DNA of 64,000 nucleotides from the NCBI RefSeq assembly GCF_001421435.1, contig NZ_LMKA01000079.1:22117-86116 (forward strand), in the 5' to 3' direction. A program made the position numbers and the translations under genes. The stretch comes from Chryseobacterium sp. Leaf201. Its GTDB lineage: Bacteria; Bacteroidota; Bacteroidia; Flavobacteriales; Weeksellaceae. The notes beneath the pieces were generated by a model. That model had not been told where the DNA came from. It saw only the letters and a list, made by a program, of their open reading frames with translations, and did no database searches. Position 1 is the stretch's first letter. Every line of letters starts with the position of its first letter. Of the stretch, positions 39,188 through 49,600 are shown one piece after another.

Positions 39188-41304
39188 TGAAAAAGGCTCT
39201 TTTATCAGTGGCTTGTCTGGGAACCGTTACTGCATTTGCGCAGGGTACAGACAGTTTACAGACCAGAAATGTAGATGAGGTGGTATTAACAGCTTCCCGG
39301 AAAAAAGAAAGCATAAAGGAAATTCCGGGTTCGGTTACCATTGTAGGCAGGAAACAGATCCAGTCGCAATTAACCGTTAATTCAGATATAACAAACATTT
39401 TACAGTATACCATTCCCAGTCTGGCTACCAGTTCGGGAATGACTACCAACAGCGGGCAGACCCTCAGAGGCCGACAGGTTCTGGTACTGATTGACGGGAT
39501 CCCGCAGTCTACCCCACTGAGAAACGGTTCCAGGGACATCAGATCCATTGATCCTTCCGTAATTGAAAGGATTGAAGTTATCAAAGGGGCATCTTCCATT
39601 TACGGCAACGGTGCCGACGGAGGTATCATCAATTACATCACCCGGAGATCAGACAGTGACCGGAAAATCTCGGGACAGTCGCAGATTGGCGTTACCGGGC
39701 AGCTTTACGGCGGCACATTAGGTTTCAGGGCAAGCCAGCTGCTGTCCGGAAAGATTACTGAAAATTTCGATTACGTAGCATCACTGGCTTATGAAAGAAC
39801 AGGATACATGAAAGATGCAGATGGTGTCAGCCTCAGCCCTACATCAAGCCCTGCCAAAATGGACAATTACAACGGGATGATCAAACTGGGCTATACACTG
39901 AATGATAACCAGAGAATTGAAGCGGCCTATATCGGTTACGCATCAAGATCAGATTTGAATTTAGGCTTGAGAACAGGGAAATACGGCCTTATTCCCACCA
40001 TTGGCGAAGGCGAAGGGAAGGGTCTTGAAACCACGCCGCAGGGTACCCCGAGAAACCACAATTTTAAACTGAGCTACGACAATAAAAACCTGTGGAAAGG
40101 TACATCACTGAACATCAACCTGTACCTGCAGGATTTCAGAACGGTTTACGGATACAGCGATACTTTCTTAAACGGAGGCCAGTCCAATGTCATTTCAAAA
40201 AAGAAAGGGGCAAGGATAAATTTTGATACCCGGCTTTGGAACGCACAGAATTCCCAGGCTGAAATGATCTACGGAGCTGATATTTTAAATGACCAGACCG
40301 TACAGAAACTGGAAGACGGCCGCTACTGGACCCCGGATATGGATATGACGAATATAGCGCCTTTCATGCTCGTAAAAATTGATCTTTTTAAAAAATTAAT
40401 CCTTAAAGGAGGCTTTCGCTATGAAAATATAAAAGTGAAAACAGGCGATTTTAATACCCTTTCAAGTATTAAAAATGACGGGACGTTTACCAAAAGTATT
40501 TTTGTGACAGGAGGCAATCTTGAGTACAATGCCCTGGTAGGAAATATCGGGTTCCGGTACAACATCAATCCTGCTATTAATCTTTTCGGGAGTTTTTCAC
40601 AGGCCTACTCCATCAATGAACTGGGGAGAATCCTGAGAACCTCCACTTCTGATACCATCAGTAACCTTGAAACGAAACCGATCATCGTTAATAATTATGA
40701 ATTCGGGGCAACAGGCCAGATCAGTAAAGGGATCAATTATGAATTAACTTCTTATGTAAGCACTTCAAAGCTCGGTGCCTCATTCATTCAGAGTCCGGAC
40801 CGGGCCTTGATGATCCAGCGCGCACCGGAAGTGGTATACGGTGTTGAAGGGTTTCTGCATTTCACGCCTACAGAACGCATCAGTTTCGGAGGCAGCTACA
40901 GCTGGATGGAAGGCATTACTTCCCCGAAAGACGACGGCGATTATTCAACAAAAATCAATAACAGCAGAATTTCCGCACCTAAAGTACTGGCTTATATCCA
41001 GGTAAAACCTTTACGGAACCTGTCTGTAGGACTGGATATGCTTCACGCTTTTGAGCAGGACCGGTTTGAACCGAATGCAAAAACAGGCCTGTATGTGTAC
41101 GGAGAAGGGAGAATCCCGGATTATACCATTTTCAATTTCAGGTCAAGATATGAAGTCAACAAGAACTGGAAGCTTTCCCTGGGTATTGAAAACCTTTTCA
41201 ACCGCCTGTATCAGCCGACCATTGCCTGGTGGGCAGCCCGTGACAGTGATTTCGCGAATTCTTTAGGGATGAGGGGGACCTTCATGGCTGAATATAGATT
41301 TTAA
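39187..41304 (+). CDS. TonB-dependent receptor
   Basis: 705 aa from the ATG at 39187, which overlaps the PepSY stop (TAATG). The signal peptide ends at FAQG. A TonB-box-like VDEVVLTASRK, the plug (GQTLRGRQVLVLIDG, ERIEVIKGASSIYGNG, GGIINYITRRS) and a barrel ending in FMAEYRF are present. It belongs to the FecA/FhuA-like ligand-gated channels and probably imports a different iron chelate from the first receptor, to which it is only distantly similar. Confidence 0.9.
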   Translation: MKKALLSVACLGTVTAFAQGTDSLQTRNVDEVVLTASRKKESIKEIPGSVTIVGRKQIQSQLTVNSDITNILQYTIPSLATSSGMTTNSGQTLRGRQVLVLIDGIPQSTPLRNGSRDIRSIDPSVIERIEVIKGASSIYGNGADGGIINYITRRSDSDRKISGQSQIGVTGQLYGGTLGFRASQLLSGKITENFDYVASLAYERTGYMKDADGVSLSPTSSPAKMDNYNGMIKLGYTLNDNQRIEAAYIGYASRSDLNLGLRTGKYGLIPTIGEGEGKGLETTPQGTPRNHNFKLSYDNKNLWKGTSLNINLYLQDFRTVYGYSDTFLNGGQSNVISKKKGARINFDTRLWNAQNSQAEMIYGADILNDQTVQKLEDGRYWTPDMDMTNIAPFMLVKIDLFKKLILKGGFRYENIKVKTGDFNTLSSIKNDGTFTKSIFVTGGNLEYNALVGNIGFRYNINPAINLFGSFSQAYSINELGRILRTSTSDTISNLETKPIIVNNYEFGATGQISKGINYELTSYVSTSKLGASFIQSPDRALMIQRAPEVVYGVEGFLHFTPTERISFGGSYSWMEGITSPKDDGDYSTKINNSRISAPKVLAYIQVKPLRNLSVGLDMLHAFEQDRFEPNAKTGLYVYGEGRIPDYTIFNFRSRYEVNKNWKLSLGIENLFNRLYQPTIAWWAARDSDFANSLGMRGTFMAEYRF

Positions 41305-41335
41305 TTAATCTAAATAAATTTAAAGTTTATCTTTG
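41297..41335 (+). promoter_or_regulatory. Promoter of the second PepSY gene with the shared 24-bp element
   Basis: The inverted copy of the 24-bp element of 35687-35710 lies at 41297-41320 and overlaps the end of the receptor gene. A perfect -7 box TATCTTTG follows at 41328-41335, 16 nt before the ATG at 41352. The second PepSY gene therefore has its own promoter. Confidence 0.5.
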
Positions 41336-41351
41336 CAAAAGTTTTATCAGC

Positions 41352-42563
41352 ATGAGAAAGAAGCATCACCATAAAAAGAAACCCAGCGCATTTAAGAAGT
41401 GGACCGGCAAACTGCATTTGTGGCTTGGGCTGGGTGTGGGCTTTCTGATCTTTATCATCTCCATTACCGGAGCTTTATTTGTTTTCAAAGACGAAATTGA
41501 AAACTTTACAAGACAGGATGTCATCTATCATAACGAACAGAATATTGACCGGAAAGAAGTTCTTCCGATCCGTACGCTGGAAAAAGCAGTTGTGGAACAG
41601 GTAAAAGAAAAGTATCCGGTGCATTGGGTAAATATCCCGATTGATAAAAAAATGTCCTACCTCTTCTACTGGTATGAACATGACCCGGAAGCCTGGAATT
41701 ATTTTGATGAATTTCCGATCTATAAAGCGGCTTACGTAAACCCGTACACCGGTAAAGTACTGGAAACATACGATGAAAAGAACGGTTTTTTCCAGATCGT
41801 AAAGATGATCCACTGGAGTTATCTCCTGAAGCAGTCCTGGGGAACATACCTTGTTGGCATCCCGGTGATTATTTTCATGATTATGCTGATCTCCGGAATT
41901 ATTCTCTGGTGGCCGAAAAATAAAGCGGCGAGAAAACAGCGGTTCTCCTTCAAATGGCAGAATGTAAAAAGCTGGAAAAGGAAAAACTATGACCTTCACA
42001 ATGTCTTAGGTTTTTATGCTTCCATATTTGCGCTGATTTTTTCCGTTACGGGATTATTCTATGCATTTTTCTTTGTGCAGGCAGCCATCTATTTCATTTT
42101 CTCTGGCGGGAAGACACAGTACCCCGACTTTTCATCAATTAAAACCAAAGCACCGATTGAACTGAGAACGGAAGGAACCCTGGATAAGATCAGCAATACA
42201 GTAAAAGCTAAATATCCGGATTCTTACGGGTTTTCCATTGATCTGGGGCATCCGCATATGGATGATCACGAACACCCGCATTTTGAAGTGTACGTAAAAC
42301 ATTTATCCTATTCTTATCATAAAAGCAGCAGTCTTATTTTTGATGAAAATTCCGGCGACCTGCTGCATACCCACGATATGAAAGACAAAAATTTCGGTGA
42401 AAAAGCAGTCGGAGCCAATTATGACATCCACGTAGGATCCATTTTGGGGCTTCCTACAAAGATCATTGCCTTTATGGTAAGCCTCATATGTGCCTCATTA
42501 CCAGTAACCGGATTTATGATCTGGTGGGGCAGAAGGAAAAAGAAAACGGTAAAAACCGCCTGA
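41352..42563 (+). CDS. PepSY-associated TM helix protein, second copy
   Basis: 403 aa, clearly paralogous to the 37979 gene: same His/Lys-rich start (MRKKHHHKKKPS), GIILWWPKNK, KNYDLHNVLGFY, NYDIHVGS and LPVTGFMIWWGRRKKK. It has the same predicted four-helix topology. A His/Asp-rich stretch, HPHMDDHEHPHFE, near residue 300 is unique to this copy and could bind metal. Probably an inner-membrane partner of the second receptor. It has its own promoter. Confidence 0.87.
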   Translation: MRKKHHHKKKPSAFKKWTGKLHLWLGLGVGFLIFIISITGALFVFKDEIENFTRQDVIYHNEQNIDRKEVLPIRTLEKAVVEQVKEKYPVHWVNIPIDKKMSYLFYWYEHDPEAWNYFDEFPIYKAAYVNPYTGKVLETYDEKNGFFQIVKMIHWSYLLKQSWGTYLVGIPVIIFMIMLISGIILWWPKNKAARKQRFSFKWQNVKSWKRKNYDLHNVLGFYASIFALIFSVTGLFYAFFFVQAAIYFIFSGGKTQYPDFSSIKTKAPIELRTEGTLDKISNTVKAKYPDSYGFSIDLGHPHMDDHEHPHFEVYVKHLSYSYHKSSSLIFDENSGDLLHTHDMKDKNFGEKAVGANYDIHVGSILGLPTKIIAFMVSLICASLPVTGFMIWWGRRKKKTVKTA

Positions 42564-42650
42564 AAAAAAAATTCAATAATTATTTAGTTAATAATCCATT
42601 AATACAATCTTTTTTATAATTTTAACCTTTTAGAATTTTAGAAGTAGAAA

Positions 42651-43619
42651 ATGTCATTAATCGATTTATCAAAAAACGTTGCCCTAGGAATTGACATAGG
42701 CGGCACGAATACCAAATTTGGAGTGGTCAACCACCGGGGTGAAGTTCTTGAGAAAGGAAATCTCCGTACAGATGCTTATGAAACTGTAGAACAGTATATC
42801 GATGCGCTGTATGAAAATATTTATCCTTTAATAGAAAGGCACAGCAAAGAAAGAACGTTTGAAGGAATCGGTATCGGGGCTCCCAATGGCAATTACTATA
42901 CAGGAACCATTGAACAGGCTCCGAACCTGCCATGGAAAGGCGTAATCCCGTTCGGGAAACTGATGACTGAAAAATTCAATCTCCGTTCTACGGTAACCAA
43001 TGATGCCAACGCAGCCGCTTACGGTGAAATGCTTTTCGGGGCAGCCAGGGGAATGAAGGATTTTATCATGATTACTTTAGGGACAGGCGTGGGAAGCGGA
43101 ATTGTGGCCAGCGGAAAACTGATCTACGGACATGACGGATTTGCAGGAGAACTGGGACATACGATTGTAAAACCGGGCGGACGGAAACACTGGAGCACAG
43201 GTTCTGAAGGTTCCCTTGAAGCCTATGCCTCTGCAACAGGAATTGCCATTACGGCAAAAAAAATGCGGGCGGAATTCCCGGAATCCATGCTGAGCCAGTT
43301 CCCGGAAGAGTCAATCAATTCTAAAACCGTTCACGAATGCGCTCTTAAAGGCGATCCTATTGCCATTGAAGTCTTCAGGTATACCGGACAGAAATTAGGG
43401 GAGGCACTGGCCAATTTTGTCATGTTCTCGTCTCCGCAGGCCATTCTTCTGTTCGGAGGAGTGATTAAAGCCGGGGATTTTATCCTGAAACCAACCAAGC
43501 TTCATATGGAAAGGAACCTGCTTCCGATCTTCAGAAACAAAGTAAAACTGGTATTCAGTGAGCTGGATGAGGCGGATGCTGCTATTTTAGGAGCGAGTGC
43601 TTTGGTCTGGGAAAATTAA
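42651..43619 (+). CDS. ROK family sugar kinase with a lost zinc motif
   Basis: 322 aa. The N-terminal ATP site GIDIGGTNTKFGVV, VTNDANAAAYGE (catalytic Asp) and LGTGVGSGIV are all typical of ROK glucokinases. The region that usually reads CxCGxxGCxE after GHT is here GRKHWSTGSEGSLEAYASAT, so the zinc-binding cysteines are absent. The fold seems otherwise complete. Likely a hexose or hexosamine kinase in the cytoplasm. Single gene with terminator. Confidence 0.87.
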   Translation: MSLIDLSKNVALGIDIGGTNTKFGVVNHRGEVLEKGNLRTDAYETVEQYIDALYENIYPLIERHSKERTFEGIGIGAPNGNYYTGTIEQAPNLPWKGVIPFGKLMTEKFNLRSTVTNDANAAAYGEMLFGAARGMKDFIMITLGTGVGSGIVASGKLIYGHDGFAGELGHTIVKPGGRKHWSTGSEGSLEAYASATGIAITAKKMRAEFPESMLSQFPEESINSKTVHECALKGDPIAIEVFRYTGQKLGEALANFVMFSSPQAILLFGGVIKAGDFILKPTKLHMERNLLPIFRNKVKLVFSELDEADAAILGASALVWEN

Positions 43620-43643
43620 TCTGAATTTATTTTTAAGTATATG

Positions 43644-43668
43644 AGCATCCTTTTGGGATGCTTTTTTT
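43644..43668 (+). terminator. ROK gene terminator
   Basis: AGCATCC-TTTT-GGGATGCT hairpin with seven T residues. Confidence 0.88.
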
Positions 43669-43669
43669 G

Positions 43670-44006
43670 TTATGGACTAAGTTATTAACGCAAAGATTTA
43701 TAAAGTGAACTGTTGATTTTAGGGAAGCAAAGACAAATGAATTTGCTGCGCGAAGCTTGCGTTACAGCTTCATCAAATCAACCTGTTGATTCTTCTTTGC
43801 TCACTAAAATAAGCATGAAAAAGATAAAACTTTGCGTTTAAAATGACTCACAGATAATGCTGAAAAAGGCAAAGGTTGAATTGTTTAATTCTCCCACAGA
43901 TTACACAGATATTTATATTATATTTTCCTGTGATTTATTTGTCTTATCTATCAGTTTAATTTGTGTTTAAGAGCGGCTTTTTAATGGTAAATGGAAAAGT
44001 TTTTGC
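43670..44006. other. Gene-free interval with degenerate repeat-like sequence
   Basis: No open frame worth calling. It holds short blocks such as GCGCGAAGCTTGCG and CTTTGCGTTTAAAA, and CCCACAGATTACACAGAT at 43893-43910, which resemble dispersed intergenic repeats of flavobacteria. Confidence 0.4.
43892..43918. repeat. Dispersed CCACAGATT-type repeat
   Basis: TCCCACAGATTACACAGAT followed by an AT-rich tail; a related copy is at 51179-51212. Confidence 0.45.
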
Positions 44007-44014
44007 TATTTTTG
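44007..44014 (+). promoter_or_regulatory. -7 box of msrA
   Basis: TATTTTTG, full TAnnTTTG match, 61 nt before the ATG. Confidence 0.45.
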
Positions 44015-44075
44015 ATAGGCTTTTTCTCTACCATTCTTACGGAGAAAACAGGTAAATACAATAATCAATTTTAAA

Positions 44076-44630
44076 ATGGATAACAATAATTTAGAACAGA
44101 TCACTTTCGGCGGCGGCTGTTTCTGGTGTGTCGAAAGCTGTTTCAATATGCTGAAAGGCGTAAAATCTGCTGTTTCAGGATATTCGGGAGGCCATAAAGA
44201 CAACCCGACCTATGAAGAAGTCTGCACCGGGCAAACCGGACATGCAGAAGTGGTACAGATCACATATGATCCGGCAGTTATTTCTTACGGACAGTTAATG
44301 GATGTATTCTTTTTCCTTCACGATCCTACCCAGCTGAACAGGCAGGGGAATGATGTAGGGACCCAATACCGTTCTGTTATTTACTATAAAGATGATGCTG
44401 AAAAGGCAAAAGCTGAAGAAGCAGTCAAAGCATCACAGGAATCAGGAAGATGGACAGGAACTTACGTGACAGAATTAACCCGGTTTGAAAAATTCTGGCC
44501 GGCTGAACAGTACCACCAGGGATATTATAATGAAAATCCTACACAGCCTTACTGCAGCGCCGTTGTAGGCCCGAAAATCCAGAAATTCAAAAAACATTTC
44601 GGAGAACTGGGAATGCTGAATGAGGCGTAA
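44076..44630 (+). CDS. msrA: Peptide-methionine (S)-S-oxide reductase
   Basis: 184-aa enzyme reducing methionine-S-sulfoxide in oxidised proteins. The catalytic motif GCFWC begins with Cys15; VSGYSGGHKDNPTYEEVCTGQTGHAE and FFFLHDPTQLNRQGNDVGTQYRS are standard MsrA. A second Cys after PYCSAVVGPK near the end may act as resolving cysteine. No signal peptide, so cytoplasmic. MsrB is not adjacent. Confidence 0.97.
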   Translation: MDNNNLEQITFGGGCFWCVESCFNMLKGVKSAVSGYSGGHKDNPTYEEVCTGQTGHAEVVQITYDPAVISYGQLMDVFFFLHDPTQLNRQGNDVGTQYRSVIYYKDDAEKAKAEEAVKASQESGRWTGTYVTELTRFEKFWPAEQYHQGYYNENPTQPYCSAVVGPKIQKFKKHFGELGMLNEA

Positions 44631-44637
44631 TCTTTAA

Positions 44638-44742
44638 GCTTCGGCTGAAACTGATGGATTTATTTTTTGTTAATCAGGCTAAAGTCCGTTCTTATTGATA
44701 AAAAATGCATTAATAGTTTGTCATTCCGCAGGAATCTGAGCA
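44638..44742. repeat. Two dispersed-repeat-like segments after msrA
   Basis: 44638-44700 contains GGCTAAAGTCCGTTCTTATT, and 44718-44742 contains GTCATTCCGCAGGAATCTGA. Both look like short intergenic repeats that recur in Bacteroidota genomes. Neither recurs elsewhere in this window. Confidence 0.4.
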
Positions 44743-44793
44743 ATGATTATCATTAAAAATAAATCCGGATTCTATTGAATAGGACATAAAACA

Positions 44794-44825
44794 AAAGCGG
44801 GGAGACTTAGTAATCTCCCCGCTTT
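44794..44825 (-). terminator. Terminator of the susC-susD operon
   Basis: AAAGCGGGGAGA / TCTCCCCGCTTT stem, 40 nt past the susD stop. Confidence 0.85.
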
Positions 44826-44864
44826 CTCTTTACATAAAAATAATAATCTTTGATATGAAGAAAT

Positions 44865-46628
44865 CTAATATCCGGGATTTTGGGTAAAATCCGTCGAGGC
44901 ATCTATTGTTGCCTGAGGAATCGGGAAAATTCTGCGGTAAGGCTGGGAAGCCGGCTTTGCGGTTCCTGCAAGATCAAACTTTCCGAACCTGATCATGGCC
45001 TTTCTCCTGTACATTTCCCAATAAAGCTCGTATCCTGACTCTTTAAACAGCGTATTGGCATCAAGGGAGGCAATGGCTACACCGGGAGCATTGTTAAACA
45101 AAGCTTCACGGGTCCTGCTTGTTCTCAGTTTATTAATATCATTCAATGCTGCGGTTACATTCTGGCTTCTGAAATACGCTTCTGCTCTCATCATATAGAT
45201 GGTTCCTAATCTGTACAACGGTACATCCATTCCGCTCGTCCCGTTATTTCCGTATCCGGGATCGAACTCGAACTTAAAGTTTCTTACGCCCCTGTTGATC
45301 TGTGCCTGGGTAAATACGGCTTCTGAGGGTTTATCAAAATTCAGTTCCGGCGTAAAGTCCGCTGCCAATGTTGTATTTTTCTCTGTAAATAATTTATACA
45401 CTTTAATTCTTCCGTCTGCAGTTGTCTCAAAGTTTCCGTTAACGATCTTCGGGCCATACTGCTGGCCTACCTGCAATCCCCTGTTGAAATGGAACCACGG
45501 TTTTCCCGTTCCTTCCACTTTGCTTGTTGATGGCACGCTTACATCGGTCCCGTCATTTCTGAACCAGGTTCCGTCGGCATACTGATAATGCCTGTGGAAA
45601 CGCGGATCTTCGAAATTCCCGTTCCATGAATAATAGAACTCCGGAGTCACACAGTTGGCATTGGTTCCCCTGTTATCAGGCGACGGCTTCTGGATTCTTT
45701 CCATAGACATATACGCCAGATCATTATCTGAACCTTTGTCTGAATTCGCAATTTTCTTCTGAACGACCGTAAAGATCATTTCCTTACTCGTATTATTGTC
45801 AATATCAAAATTGTGGAAATAATTAGACTCTAAGCTGAAAAGCGGATTAGTGATCAGTAAAGTGGAATACTGGATTACTTTATCCATATCCGTTCCTCCT
45901 CCGTTAACCGCCTGTTCTGTAAAATTGAACGTGGCTGCCGTTTTATTCTTTATAACCGCCCGGTTAAGGTACATATCTGCCAATAATGCATAAGCTGCCT
46001 GTTTTGTAAATCTTCCGGCATGCGTATTCTGGGTTTTAAGGTCTGCCAGGTTCGGAATAAGCCCTTCCACTTCGGTGATTAAGGCATCAATGGTAGTTTC
46101 TGCTTTTCTGATTTCGATCGGAGCATTGATATTATCCGGATCCCGGTAAGGAGCCTGTCCAAACAGATCGATTGTTGTATAGGTATAATAGGCTAATAAT
46201 CCTTTCGCTTCCGCTAAAAATAATGTTTTATTGGCCCCGGTACTTTTGCTGGCACTGGATATTGCCGTTAAAGATTTTGTAATCCCAAAGTTCAGTTGGT
46301 TCCATGTATTTTTTACCACATCATTATTCGCATCCCAGGTGAACTCGTGCATCGCTCTCCATTTTCCGCCGTCTCCCCAGTCGCTTCCCCTTGTCGGCAA
46401 CAATGCCTCATCCGTAGAATATTCCTGTAAAGCAAATACGCTTCCATGGTCTACAAAAGTTCCCTCGCCAAGCTGGCTGTAAGCCGCAGCCAGAGCAGCC
46501 TCAGAATCTGCAATTTCAGAACCTAAAACCTCATCGATTACTTTTTCATCCAGATTGGTACATCCAACCAAAGCCAGTACAGCAACGGATAAAACGATCT
46601 TATTAATATTTAAAAATTTAGACTTCAT
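44865..46628 (-). CDS. SusD/RagB family outer-membrane nutrient-binding lipoprotein
   Basis: 587 aa. Lipobox LVGC (Cys23) gives a surface lipoprotein. The SusD architecture is visible: N-terminal SusD-like_3 region (SEAALAAAYSQLGEGTF), TPR-like helices, and the C-terminal RagB region with DVPLYRLGTIYMMRAEAYFR, LNDINKLRTSRTR, ELYWEMYRRKAMIRFG and the final FPIPQATIDAS. It caps the SusC barrel and captures substrate. It follows susC by 18 nt. Confidence 0.95.
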   Translation of the reverse strand: MKSKFLNINKIVLSVAVLALVGCTNLDEKVIDEVLGSEIADSEAALAAAYSQLGEGTFVDHGSVFALQEYSTDEALLPTRGSDWGDGGKWRAMHEFTWDANNDVVKNTWNQLNFGITKSLTAISSASKSTGANKTLFLAEAKGLLAYYTYTTIDLFGQAPYRDPDNINAPIEIRKAETTIDALITEVEGLIPNLADLKTQNTHAGRFTKQAAYALLADMYLNRAVIKNKTAATFNFTEQAVNGGGTDMDKVIQYSTLLITNPLFSLESNYFHNFDIDNNTSKEMIFTVVQKKIANSDKGSDNDLAYMSMERIQKPSPDNRGTNANCVTPEFYYSWNGNFEDPRFHRHYQYADGTWFRNDGTDVSVPSTSKVEGTGKPWFHFNRGLQVGQQYGPKIVNGNFETTADGRIKVYKLFTEKNTTLAADFTPELNFDKPSEAVFTQAQINRGVRNFKFEFDPGYGNNGTSGMDVPLYRLGTIYMMRAEAYFRSQNVTAALNDINKLRTSRTREALFNNAPGVAIASLDANTLFKESGYELYWEMYRRKAMIRFGKFDLAGTAKPASQPYRRIFPIPQATIDASTDFTQNPGY

Positions 46629-46646
46629 AATTTCTTTTAACTTAAA

Positions 46647-49600
46647 TTAAAATTTAACGGTTGCTCCAAAAATGAAAGTTTTCGCAGATGGATACGTGGT
46701 GTAATCAATTCCCAGAGACTGATTACCTCCCACCTGTTTGTTGGTATCAACAAGCGGATCATAGCCCGTATAATTGGTAATGGTAAATACATTCTGTGCG
46801 CTTACGTAAAGATTGATACTTTTCAAAAATTTCAGTTGGTTCATATCGAAAGTATACCCCAATCTTACATTATTCAGACGGATAAAATCTGATTTTTCAA
46901 GGTATAATGAAGATAATTGCGGCTGGTTGGTAAAGCTCGCTCCTGAATCGTAGAAGTTTTTCAAAACGTTTCTGTCTGATGCCAGGTTATTGATATTTAA
47001 GTCCAACGCTGTATTATTTACCAAATAACCTCCGGTCTGCCCGATAAAAGAGAATGCAAAATCAAACTTTTTGTATTTCATATAAGAATTGATCCCGAAA
47101 GTGAAATTAGGAATAGCTCCTTCAAAAATCTTTCTGTCATTCTGATCGATTCTTCCATCTGTATTGACATCTTCATAAATGTATTTTCCGTTGGCATCAA
47201 CCCCTAAATAATTATACATGTAAAAAGATCCTGCTTCATATCCGTTTTTATAAATATTAGCGGTAACCCCGGAAAGTCCGGGCCCTGAAACTTCTCCCGA
47301 ATAAATTGCCGAAACAGGCAGATCTTTCACCACATTATTTACCGTGGCTCCGTTTACATCAAAATTCCAGGTAAAATTTTCATTCCTGATGATTTCTGAA
47401 CCTAAAGACAACTCAAAGCCTTTATTAATAATCTGTGCATCAACATTTTTCCAGACTGTACTTGTCGGGCTTAATGGCCTTGAAGGAATATTCAAAATCG
47501 GATCTTTTGTCGTTTTATGGTAATATTCCAATGATCCGTACAACTTATTTTTTAATAAGCTGAAATCTGCACCGATGTTAGTTTGCTCCACCACTTCCCA
47601 TTTCAGGTCAGGATTTACCGTTCTGTTAATAGAAACACCGTTAATCAGATTTAAATTATCATACAAATAATATCCCGCAGCCTGTGTCAGTGAAGAACTT
47701 GCCTGCGTAATTTTATTCGGAACTTCCTGGTTACCGGTCTGTCCCCAGCTTCCTCTTAATTTCAATTCATTAATAATTTGAGAATCCTTCAGGAAATTTT
47801 CATTAGAAACTGTCCAGCCCACCGCAACAGACGGGAAATACCCATATTTGTTATTGTCTCCGAAACGTGTGGAACCGTCCGCTCTTAAAGAAGCGGTTAA
47901 TAAATATTTTTTGTCAAAATTATAATTTACCCTTCCGAAATACGACTGCAGGTCATTTTCCTGGGCATAACCAGCTCCCGGAACAAATGCCGTTCCCGAA
48001 TATCCGGGATTAATGTCCGGTGCAATTCCCGCTCCCTGGGCTGCAATATCTTTTACGCCGAAAAACGTTCCTGTAGATTTGAATTTCTGATAAGAGAATC
48101 CGCCCAACAGACTGAAATTATGTTTATTTAAATTAAAATCATACGTTAAATAATGTTCTAAAAGCACATTATAAGAATCCAGGTTTGCCTGAACGTAAGC
48201 TCCTTTAGGCGTTCTGTCTGTAAGGTTCGGATACATCGTTGTATTTCTTTCAGACATCGTTTTATCAATCCCTAAATTGAATTTGTAATTTAATCCCGGA
48301 AGTATTCTCAACGTTGCTTCGGTATTCCCCAATACCCTGAATGTATTGGTTTTATCATTATAGACACTCAGCAGATACAGCGGGTTATAATGCGCATTCA
48401 TGTTGAAATTGGTGAAGTTCCCGTTTTCATCATAGACGGAACGGGTAGGATTTGCCATTAAAGCATGGATAATCAGCTGGCCGTCAGATCCTGCATTGGC
48501 GCCGTTCGGAACCCCGGTTTCCTTGATGTCACTGGCGGTAAGGTTTACTTTAACTTTCAGTCTTTTATTATCGAAGAAAGATTCTTCTGCATTCAGACGG
48601 GCCGTGGTTCTTTTAAAATTGCTGTTCAGTACAATCCCGTCCTGATCCATGTGGGAAAGGGAGGCAAAGTAATTTCCGGTCTCCGTAGCTTTTGAGAATG
48701 AAACCGAATGGTTCTGTGAAGCGGCAGTTCTGTAGATTTCATCCTGCCAGTCTGTGTTTCCGCCGTGGTCATACAGCTTGTTGATCCCGGCCGCCCTGTA
48801 TTCGTCTGCCGTTAACAGATCCAGCTTTTTGATTACGGAAGAAAAGCCGAAATAGGTATCATAGGTAAACATCGGTTCTCCTCTCTTCCCTCTTTTGGTG
48901 GTTACCAGCACTACCCCGTTAGATCCTCTCGCTCCGTAAATAGCGGCCGCAGAAGCATCTTTTAAAACCGTGATGGATTCGATATCTGAAGTATTCAGAA
49001 AGTTTAACGGGTTTTTTGCCTGTGCATTCCCGAGGCCGACGTTCGGGCCTGACGCGCTTACGGCATCGTTGCTTAAAGGAACGCCGTCCACTACGAACAA
49101 AGGTGTACTTCCGCTACGGATTGAACCGATTCCCCTGATGGAAACATTAACGCCCGCTCCGGGTTCACCGCTTGACTGAACGATACGGACACCGGCGATT
49201 TTCCCCTGCATCAGATTATCCACGGAAATATTCATCCCCTCTTTGAAATTTTCTGCTTTCAGCTGACTGACTGCCCCGGTAAGGTCTGATTTTTTCTGAG
49301 AGCCATACCCTACCAGCGTTACTTCTTCAATGGAAGTTGCCTCTTTTTTTGATTTTAACTGAACGGAAACGGAAGTTCCCAAAATTTTAATCTGCTGGAT
49401 TTCATAACCGTCATAAGAAACGGATAACGTCTGCCCGATGGCAGCGGAAAGGCTGTAGTTTCCCGAAGCATCGGTAACTGCTGTTGCGCCCGTTTCTACA
49501 ACCGTGACTTTCGCTCCTTCTATGGAGGAACCGTCCTGGTCCGTTATTGTTCCGGTAATGGTTTCACCGGCCTGAAAAGAAACAGAATACGCTGCCGTAA

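Noticed and set aside
39099-39599. 166-codon minus-strand frame across the PepSY/receptor junction
   Set aside because: Antisense shadow of two well-supported genes; composition and residues are not protein-like.
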